From Dermatemys mawii (taxonomy: Eukaryota > Chordata > Testudines > Dermatemydidae): a stretch of DNA of 64,000 nt. Position 1 is the stretch's first letter, and every line of letters starts with the position of its first letter. The translations under genes and the position numbers were made by a program. The stretch covers positions 17,961,512 to 18,025,511 of the forward strand of contig ML677365.1 of the NCBI GenBank assembly GCA_007922305.1, read 5' to 3'. The notes beneath the pieces were generated by a model, which worked only from the letters and a program-made list of their open reading frames with translations, was not told where the DNA came from and searched no databases. Positions 56,117 through 64,000 of the stretch are shown here, piece by piece.

Positions 56117-57419
56117 GGCATAAGCACCCTTATGGGGAGTTGCCTCCTGTCAAAACAGTAAAGGGTCCTCTGTAGGTACTGCAGATTCTACTAACTGGCC
56201 ATCACTGAGGGTTCTGTTAAAGTGGCATAGGGGCCTTCAACATAGAGCTTTCTGTCCCAAGGAGTGTGGAGGTGGTATTCTCTGTAATGGTCTGTATTCC
56301 ATGGGACTGAGATCATAGCCTTCTTAGGCCTCTTTGCTCCACGGGAGCATACAGCCTTATGCTACAGATTCTACATGATGATGTCACTGTGATGTTTTCA
56401 CATGACTCCAGAGCTGTGTCACAAAGACCCTATGACAAAAGGTCCCCTATTTTTCGGGGAACAGTCCTCTCTTCAGACTGACAAACTCATTACACCAAAC
56501 ACATTTCTTAAAGGGTAATTATTCGTAATAGATATCATGTGACATGTCTATAGAACACTTGTAATTTCTCCAGACTTATAACCATTGTGAGTTGTGTGTA
56601 TGGGTAATATTAAAGAACAATGTATTTATAGTGAAAGTGTATTTGAAGGACTTGAAGTAGAAATTAATTGCCATGGGGTAATGTGCCTTGAGAATGGCTC
56701 ATCTAAGCAAGAGGGAGTTGTCACCATTCCCTAATTAGCTGGCAAGGTAAGGCAAGGCTCAGTTGATCAGCCTTGCTATTTCCCAAAATTATCAATGGCA
56801 AACCATCAAAGGCACTATCAAACAATCAGAACCTCTTAGAGGTGAAAAAGAAACATTATGACAGGGAGAGCTGTGCCATGGTCATGAATAGAAACAAAAG
56901 ACTATAGCAGAGTATATCCCTTCATTGAGGAAATGCCTTGGAAGCAAGGTGCTTTCCTTAGCATTTTGGATCCTGGTTATTGAGAAGCCAACCAGCTCTG
57001 CAACAGAGACTGAGTTTGTGTGGAAAAATTACTTTATTAGATAGGGAAAATAACTATTGATAAGTGTAGACCCAGGATCACATTTTATGATTTTGCTTTG
57101 TACTGTTACCACTTGTTTCCACCACTCTTATTTCTAGTTATATCTTTAATCTTATTTAAATAAACTTCTTTTTTATTGTAAGTGCTCACAAATGCCATGT
57201 GGTTTACAACAGCAGTAGTTTAAAGTAAAACTGCAAAGAGGAGTGCACTGCACTGGAATTTCTGTGAATAGCCAATAGCCAGGGCTGGCTATCACAGGGG
57301 AGTGATTTAAGGTAGCTTGGATTTTGGGAATGGATATTGGATATTGGGGTGAATCTATTGTTAACCTGCAAGGCAAAATTAGGGCCCACAGGAGAATGGT
57401 TGAGTGGCTGAAAGACTGA
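56117..57419. other. intergenic, nothing recognised
   Basis: No gene or clear repeat family recognised. Confidence 0.4.
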
Positions 57420-57720
57420 TGGTGAAAGGAAGCTGATATACTGCTGACAGATGCTGGTTATTGGTAGGCGGGATTGAACCTAGAACGTCTGGAGCTTAGC
57501 AAATGAGCTTCTACCACATGAGCTAAAAGCCACCTAGCAGTTAGCAAAGGCTGTAGAGCAGATTCATTTTATCTCTCTTTCTAAGTGGTCATGATGCCAC
57601 TAGATGGGACAGAACATCACACTCAGATGGTGTGTGAGTTACATTGACACCTTGCTAGCATCAAAAGAGACTCTCTCTTGCTCAAGGTGGGATAACAAGT
57701 TGATTCATGGGCTTGAGTAC
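57420..57720 (-). repeat. interspersed repeat containing a tRNA-like unit
   Basis: The tRNA-like block at 57463-57534 is embedded in text ('gccactagatgggacagaac') that I believe belongs to a repeated unit on both sides, so it is not a free tRNA gene. Confidence 0.45.
57463..57534 (-). tRNA. tRNA-like sequence (probable pseudogene or SINE head)
   Basis: 72 nt on the minus strand with box A-like TAGCTCATGTGGTAGAAG and box B AGGTTCAATCCC at tRNA spacing. Acceptor ends GGTGGCT and GCCTACC pair at most positions. The anticodon arm does not fold well, so a working tRNA is unlikely. Confidence 0.5.
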
Positions 57721-57893
57721 CCCAACAACCATCACATGAGTCATATGCATTGGCTTATTGTGACTAGTGGTTAATCCAGCCCTGATCCCCACCAGTGGTG
57801 TTTCCATGTCTCCGTGCATTTGAACCGTCATCTCCGGTATTGTGTATTAATTCAGTTAGAAGGTCTTCCATTCAAGAGCTTGTCATTCTATAA

Positions 57894-58625
57894 CAGTGGT
57901 TCCCAAACTGGGGTATGTGAACCTCTGGGGGTTTGTAAAATGTTACAGTGGGTTCTCAGGAAAAGAATTCCCTAATGAGGGTCAGAGTTGTCCCTAGGGA
58001 CCTAGGGGAGCACGGGGCCAGCAGCCCAGAGCTCCTGGACTTCCAAGAGCTAAGCAGATCAAAGCAAACATATCTATCACATTGAGGAGATTTCAACTTC
58101 AAGACTCCTTATAAGAAACGGAAAGGGAGGTGGATATTTTTTGGTGTTTTAAAAATTAAATAGGCAGCTAGCATTGTTTTTAAAATTATTATGAAGAACA
58201 AGTTTAAGCTTTGTTGTAATGTGTGTTGTTTGCCTGGCCTGCTCAAGACCTGAGTGCTTGTGTCAGAGGGACGCTTTGGGTTGGCTTCTTAAATACCTTC
58301 ATGCTGTTTCACATCTGAGACTCCTTGCTGAAACATAGGAGCCTTGTCTTATAACAATTCAAAGTGATACAAGCTATGAAAGTGAGATCTCGGAAGAATG
58401 TTGTTGCTATTTGCATAATGTAATAAAATATTGTAATGATAAATAATTAATAATAAATAGTGTGTAATAAGCATGTCATATAAGCTAATTTTATATTTCC
58501 AAGATCACTGCTTTTATAATTTATACTCAGGTAAAGGATAGAATCCCTGGAAATATTAATTTTTAGGAGCAGGGTTCATGAGACTTGACATTTTAGTGAG
58601 GGTTGTTAAAGTTTGGGAATCACTG
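57894..58625. mobile_element. hAT-type non-autonomous element with perfect 8-bp duplication
   Basis: Ends CAGTGGTTCCCAAACT and AGTTTGGGAATCACTG are inverted repeats. TTCTATAA occurs at 57886-57893 and 58626-58633. 732 bp, no ORF of note. Confidence 0.9.
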
Positions 58626-59009
58626 TTCTATAAGTAGAGCATAGTGGTCATTTTTACCACTCCGTGGATAATATTAAGATGTGAAAAAGTATGTGTTACA
58701 TTCAAGCAGTGGGTACTTAAGAGCTTTGCTGATAAAGGTCCCAAGTTCTGATACTGAGCTGGAGTATGCAGCCATGGATTCATTACAATATGGCTATTCC
58801 CATCCAGGTTCTGTTTTGTGATGCAGCTGTGGCCACATATATACAGACATCCCAGACCTGTTATATGTTATTACTTCACAGGGAACTTGAGTTTGTCTAA
58901 CAGAGGGAGTATGTAATACACTGCTGTGTCTGTCTGCTATGCATATAGTACAGTAACTAACTCCAGAGATTACAGAAGCCTGCTACTTATAGTTAACAGA
59001 GTTAGTTAT

Positions 59010-59115
59010 TCTTTTGTCTCATAGGAACATAGGACATAGGTTTGGAAGAGGCCTTCTGGGTCATTGAGTCCAGTCCCCTGTTATGTCAGGCAACCCCATC
59101 ATATAATCTCAAATT
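59010..59115. repeat. short SINE- or CR1-derived fragment
   Basis: 'gggtcattgagtccagtccc' resembles the common '...catcgagtccagtcccctg' segment of reptile and bird repeats. Partial only. Confidence 0.45.
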
Positions 59116-59503
59116 TAAAGGCTTGGGGATTTGGGGGTGAGATCCAGTGTCCCCTGAAATCAATTGGAGACTTTCTATTGTCTTTGATGGGTGTTTGATC
59201 AGGCCTCATGGTGTGTGGGGTTAGGCAGCCATCAATACACTACTGAATGGCAGTCAACATTCCCTTTGCATATGGTCTAGGCCAAATTCTGCCATCCCAT
59301 TGAGTGAATCTTGCCTGAATGAGGACTGAGGGTGCACTGCAAGATTTGATCCACCATCTTTTGAAACACGTGTACATTCTGAGTTTCTAAATACTTCTTA
59401 AGACATTGTAATTTGTGAACAGATAGGTTAGAAAGAACTGGAAAAAATAACTGACACTTGGTAATACCTATTACGATTTGACTGCATGATGTTTGAGTAT
59501 GTT

Positions 59504-59775
59504 CAGGGGTGAAAGTAAGTTTAGTGACTTACTGGTACGCTGGGGCCAGCTCAGTTCAGCCCCCAGACTCCCCCTCCCCAAGAGCCCCACACCTACTTTC
59601 CCAGGGCTCCAGCGGCAGTGCTCTGATGGCAATTTAAAGGGCCTGGGGCTTCAGCCACTGCTGGAAGCCCCAGGCCCTTTAAATTGCACCCTGGAGAAGC
59701 TGGGCCGTCCCAGTAGGGCTCACTGGCTCTTGCCAGCATGCTGTACCAGGGCGTACTGGCTTACTTTCACCTCTG
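59504..59775. mobile_element. MITE with perfect 8-bp duplication
   Basis: Ends CAGGGGTGAAAGTAAG and (reverse complement) CAGAGGTGAAAGTAAG. AGTATGTT at 59496-59503 and 59776-59783. Contains an inner hairpin 'gggcctggggcttcagcc' with 'ggaagccccaggccc'. hAT-like by duplication length. Confidence 0.88.
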
Positions 59776-60684
59776 AGTATGTTGGGGGTTGTCTAGGACC
59801 AGGGCAGGATGGGGCAGGGGAAAGTGACAGAGCAGAGCTCTGCTACGTCCAGTTCTCCATTGATGTAAGGTTGGGCTGCCCACATTCAGCCTTGACTTTG
59901 TGCTGTGGCTAGATGATTCTGAATCAGGGAACCCCAAGCAACTGCCTGCAGCTAGCCCTCTCCACTACATCTGAGTACAGCACAGACATAGTGGAGCAGC
60001 AGGGCTTATACATTTATTTATAAGACTCAGAAGAAGGTTGTCTGACAAGTTACATGAAGAGGTTTGAGGAACTTACCTCTAGGGAACGGACTTTTCTCTG
60101 GCAGGCCAAGCAATGGCTGATCAACTACTGGAAACCAGTTTGATTACTTGTGTAGCAGCAGCCAAAAGGAAAGAGGAAATTAATCTGTGTATTCTAGTGG
60201 AGCATAAAATGAGATTTAGAGGTTTCCTGGACATTTTTAATAAAGTTTGAAGTACTTTTTCAGCTTGTTATTTATTGAATAGTTAAAAAACTTGCTTTGC
60301 TTATGTCTTTAATGGTCCATAAATTATCCACTGCATATTTTACTGTAATTGTTTTTTTGATATATTTTATTTCACTTTTAACTTTGTTCTATTGTATATT
60401 GAAACAAGTACTTTCTGGGATAAATGATGGTCAATAACAATAATTATTATTTGTTAAAATACTTTTAATTGACTCATCAAAGTATACATGTAACTAACCT
60501 AAGTAGATGCATGATCTTATGCAGCAAATATTGTCCTTCCTGAACCTGCCCCATGCCTGCTTTTTTGTTACTTTGCCTGGTGACATCACTCCTAAAGTTA
60601 GGCTCCAATTTTCTGAGAACACCTTAAGCATGTGAGTAACTTTATGCAGTATATAGTCTCACTGAACACAATAGGATTACTCAT

Positions 60685-60812
60685 AATACACAAGACACGC
60701 ACACACACATACACATAACTACACACACTTGGGGTTTTATATTATATAATATATTACTGGTGTGTGTATATATACATACATGTATATACACACACACATG
60801 GACACCCCCCCC
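60685..60812. repeat. (CA)n/(TA)n microsatellite cluster
   Basis: Alternating (AC), (AT) and (GT) runs ending in a C tract. Confidence 0.85.
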
Positions 60813-60999
60813 CAATAATATACATTCTTGATTTCTTGGTGTGTTAACAGGGTCAGTTTTGCAAAGCTGAAAAAAACTGTGAGTCATATCAGCTGGGAGG
60901 AAGAATTTAATGTAATGGAGAATCATTTAAGAACACTTTACTAGATGCCCCAAAACCACAATCCCACAACTCTGGAAAATGGCCATGTTGGTTAAAAAC

Positions 61000-62446
61000 C
61001 AACCTGATTTAGAGGGAAAGTGAAGGCAGCTGTAAAAAATAATAATATAATATACAAAAGGAAGAAAGGAAAAGTAGCTAGTAATGAATATAAATCAGAA
61101 GTTAGGAACAGTACAAGATTGATAGGGGAAGCTAAAGGCCAAAAGCCCTCTATGGCAGCAGAGTTAAGGACAATAAAAAGGAGTTTTAAAAAATATATTA
61201 GGAACAAAAGAAACCTGACAATGATATTGATCCATTACCAGATGGAAATAGTAAAATAATCAATAATAATGCAGAAAGGAGAAAGGTATTCAGTAAATAT
61301 TATTATTCTGTATATAGAACAAAACTGATGAATCAATCTCATCATATGGTAATGACAACAGTCATTCCATTCCACTAATATCTCTGGAGGATGTTAAACA
61401 GAAGATTGTAAAGTTAGACATTTTAAAATCAGCAGGTCCAGATAATTTGCATTCAAGAATTTTAAAAGAGTTGGCTAAGAGGCACACTGGACTGTTAACA
61501 CTGATTTTCAATAAGCCTTGGGGAGTTTCCAGAAGACTGGAAGAAAGGTAATATTGTGCCAATTTTCAAAAAGGGTTAACAGGCTATCCCAGGAAATTAT
61601 AGGCTGTCAGCCTGACACTAATCCTGAGTAAGATACTGGAGTGGCTTATATGGGACTTGATTAATAAAGAACTAAAGGAGGACACTGTAATTAATGCAAA
61701 TCATCATGGGTTTATGGAAAAATAAGTCCTGTCAAACTAACTTGATTTGTTTTGAGTTTTTTGGTGAGATTGCAAGTTTCAGATAAAGTTTGTGATAAAG
61801 GTAATAGTGTTGATGCAATATACGTAGACTTCTCTAAGTCATTTGACTTAGTACCACATGACATTTTGATTAAAAAACTAGAATATAAAATTAACATGGC
61901 ACACATTAAATGGATTAAAAACTGCCTAACAGATAGGTCTCAGAATATAACTGCATATGGGGAATAATCTTTGAGCAGTCTGTTTCCAGGGGGAGAGTCC
62001 CAGAGGGACTGATTCTTGCCCCTGCAATATTTAATATTTTTTATCAATGACCTGGAAGAAAACATAAAATCATCACTGGTAAATTTTGAAGATGACACAA
62101 AAATTGGCAGAGTGGTAAATAATGAAGGGGACGGGTCACTGATTCAGAGTGATCTAGGTTGCTTGGTAAACTGGGAACAAGCAAACAATATATGTTTTAA
62201 TATGGCTAAACGTAAATATATACATCTGGGAAGAAAGCAACAAAGAAGAAAATGTAAGCCATCCTTACAGAATGGGGGGACCCTATCCTGGAAAGCAGTG
62301 ACTCTAACGACTGCCAACACAAAATGATTCAATGATTAGAAAACATACCTCTAGTCATAGATTGAACTCCTTGAGTCTATTTAGCTTAACAAAAAGAAGG
62401 AAAAGGGGTGACTTGATTACTGCCTATAAGTACCTACTGGGGAAGA
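61000..62446 (+). mobile_element. CR1 LINE, decayed reverse transcriptase
   Basis: Frames at 61020-61259 ('KSEVRNSTRLIGEAKGQKPS'), 61752-61967 ('DAIYVDFSKSFDLVPHD', motif A) and 62016-62327 encode CR1 ORF2 in several shifted pieces. The catalytic box reads 'FEDDTK' near 62086 instead of FADD. A recombinase fragment interrupts the element; its 3' end continues at 62757. Confidence 0.85.
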
Positions 62447-62757
62447 GGAGGTTACTCACCCTGTGCAGTAACTGATGTTCTTTTTGACGAGTGTCCCTAT
62501 GGGTGCTCCACTCCAGGTGACTTTAAAGCAGTGTATCTCAAGGAGGTAGGGACTTTGGATTTGGTAGGAATGCAGTAGATAATACAGCTCTGCCTAATCG
62601 TGTATCAGAGAGAGGGCCTTGAGTAAGGGCATAATGCTTAGCAAATGTGTGTTCAGAAGTCCAAGTGGCCACTTTACAGATGTCAGACAGAGGAACTTTG
62701 CATAGAAAAGCCACGGAGATAGCCACAGATCTAGTGGAATGAGTTCTTATGGTCTTA
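62447..62757 (-). mobile_element. tyrosine-recombinase fragment (DIRS-like retroelement)
   Basis: On the minus strand, 62540-62757 encodes '[14 protein letters not shown]', 'PLSDICKVATWTSEHTFAKH' and the following Tyr. This is the HxxR...W...Y ending of tyrosine recombinases as found in DIRS-type elements. The end 'gggtgagtaacctcctcttc' matches a widespread turtle repeat. It lies inside a CR1 of the opposite strand, which resumes at 62757. Confidence 0.7.
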
Positions 62758-62997
62758 AGTTGCAGTGGGGGAGGTTTAGGTTGGATTTTAGGAAAAACTT
62801 TGTCACTAGGAGGGTGGTGAAGCACTGGAATGGGTTCATTAGGGAGGTGGTGGAGTCTCCTTCCTTAGAGTTTTTATGGTCAGGCTTGACATAGTCTTGG
62901 ATGGGATGATTTAGTTGAGGATTGGTCCTGCTTTGAGCAGGGGGTTGAACTAGATGACCTCCTGAGATCCCTTCCAACCCTGATATTCTATGATTCA
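62757..62997 (+). mobile_element. CR1 LINE 3' end
   Basis: 'gttgcagtgggggaggttta', 'gagggtggtgaagcactgga' and the terminal 'ctgatattctatgattcaat' continue the CR1 from 62446. It ends exactly at the first Harbinger codons. Confidence 0.9.
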
Positions 62998-63450
62998 ATG
63001 ACTTTGTTTCCAGACTGCAAAATAACCATTGGTGATGTTGAAATCACAATCGTGATCCTGGGAGATCGAGCCTACCCCTTGCTCCCATGGCTCATGAAGC
63101 CATATACGGGCAGACTGGACAACAGTAAGGACCAGTTCAACAATAGGCTGAGCAAGTGCAGAATGGTGGTGGAATGTGCCTTTGGACATTTAAAAGGTTG
63201 CTGGTGTTGTTTGCTTACTAGGTTAGACCTCAGTGAAAGCAATATCCCCATTGTTACTGCTGCCTGCAGTGTGCTCCATAATATCTGTGAAACAAAGGGA
63301 GAAAAGTTTCCACCAGAGTGGGAGGTTGAGGCAGATTGCCGGGCAGCCAATTTTGAGCAGCCAGACATCAGGGCAATAAGAATAGCACATCGAAGGGCTC
63401 TGAATCTCCGTGAGCCATTGAAAACCAGTTTCAGCAATGAGCCAGAGTAA
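62998..63450 (+). pseudogene. PIF/Harbinger transposase, C-terminal part
   Basis: The frame encodes 'GDRAYPLLPWLMKPYTG' with the second catalytic Asp and 'VVECAFGHLKG' with the catalytic Glu, then 'VLHNICETKGEKF', all PIF/Harbinger (DDE_4) hallmarks. The first catalytic Asp and the N-terminus are missing because a CR1 end abuts codon 1; the nominal Met is not the true start. Stop TAA at 63448-63450; AATAAA follows at 63547-63552. Confidence 0.88.
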
Positions 63451-63681
63451 TGTGATACTTATATGTGTTGTTCGTTACCAAAATGTCCTCTCCATTTCAT
63501 TTTCTCCCCTGCAAACTCCACCCCCACCACCACTGTGCGTTGAATGAATAAAGAGCCTTTTCTCCTCAATCTGTTAAGTTTTATTATGCACAAAACCACA
63601 CAGAGACAATCAGGAAAAACAAGATAACTTGGGACAAAAGGGCTTATAACACTGTATGGGGAGAAACAAGGAAAGCTGGCT
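63451..63681. terminator. shared 3' spacer with convergent poly(A) signals
   Basis: Plus-strand AATAAA at 63547-63552 and minus-strand AATAAA at 63580-63585 serve the two convergent Harbinger genes. Confidence 0.6.
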
Positions 63682-64000
63682 TCAAGATGCACTGTAGTAA
63701 CAATCAAAGATGTGGGAATGGGTGCCTTCTCGCCCTTGTACCCTCTCCTGGTGTTGAGTACAAGAGATACCAAATTTTCCTCTCCTCCCCCACCTCATAG
63801 GACATTTGGGGAAGGAGGATGTAGAACTGGGTGATGATGGCAGCAGGTATAGCATAGGCTGCAGAGGGACTCTAGCGTCCAACTGCTTTTCTTGAACTTC
63901 AACCAGATGCCTCAGCATGTCTGATTTCTCCTTCATAATCATCAGCATTTCTTCCTGAATGTTCCCTGCATACTCTTGTTCCCTGCACACTCTCCTGTTC
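63682..64000 (-). CDS. Harbinger second ORF (Myb/SANT-like protein), C-terminal part
   Basis: Open to the window edge. Encodes 'NIQEEMLMIMKEKSDMLRHL' and 'EVQEKQLDARVPLQPMLY', a coiled-coil tail like that of Harbinger's Myb-like partner, which helps the transposase bind DNA and enter the nucleus. Convergent to the transposase, as in other vertebrate Harbingers. The N-terminal Myb domain would be outside the window. Confidence 0.6.
   Translation of the reverse strand, partial: NRRVCREQEYAGNIQEEMLMIMKEKSDMLRHLVEVQEKQLDARVPLQPMLYLLPSSPSSTSSFPKCPMRWGRRGKFGISCTQHQERVQGREGTHSHIFDCYYSAS

Noticed and set aside
59493..59912. 139-codon plus-strand frame
   Set aside because: Most of it is the MITE at 59504-59775; no protein similarity recognised.

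Overview
The window is vertebrate nuclear DNA, most likely from a turtle. Evidence: one spliced vertebrate gene with GT/AG introns and a CpG-island promoter; several CR1 LINEs; old L2 and MIR copies; many short hAT-type MITEs; a Penelope-like element; a Harbinger pair; and a DIRS-type recombinase fragment. There are no bacterial-type operons. The species was inferred from this repeat mix, not proven.

The only host protein-coding gene I can support is DPY19L4, a probable inactive or unusual member of the DPY19 C-mannosyltransferase family. It lies on the minus strand. I resolved 19 coding exons from the ATG at 53931 to the stop codon at 11615. All splice phases agree and the product is 718 residues. 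The promoter and CpG island lie at about 53.55-54.2 kb. Everything between the exons is intron filled with repeats. The 3' UTR probably runs left from 11614, but its end is not resolved.

Region by region: 1-6.2 kb is a nested wreck of a plus-strand endogenous retrovirus (integrase pieces). It is split by a hAT MITE, by an unclassified repeat, and by a nearly intact Penelope-like retroelement with target duplications. 6.2-11.6 kb is AT-rich and holds the likely 3' UTR. Intron 17 (14.8-20.5 kb) holds the most interesting item: an uninterrupted, intronless 562-codon ORF at 15965-17653, antisense to the host gene. It has N-terminal Cys/His clusters and an RNase-H-like pattern of acidic residues, and imperfect inverted repeats bracket it. 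I could not place it in a named transposase superfamily. Introns 16 and 15 hold CR1 copies. Intron 12 holds a four-deep nest: a hAT element, then an unclassified stretch, then a solo retroviral LTR, then a MITE. Intron 10 holds a foldback of about 1 kb.

The right flank (54.2-64 kb) holds RTE-like, hAT and tRNA-like repeats. It also holds a CR1 broken by a tyrosine-recombinase fragment, and then a Harbinger element with two convergent genes that runs off the window end.

All calls come from reading the sequence and from memory of protein families. No database search was run.
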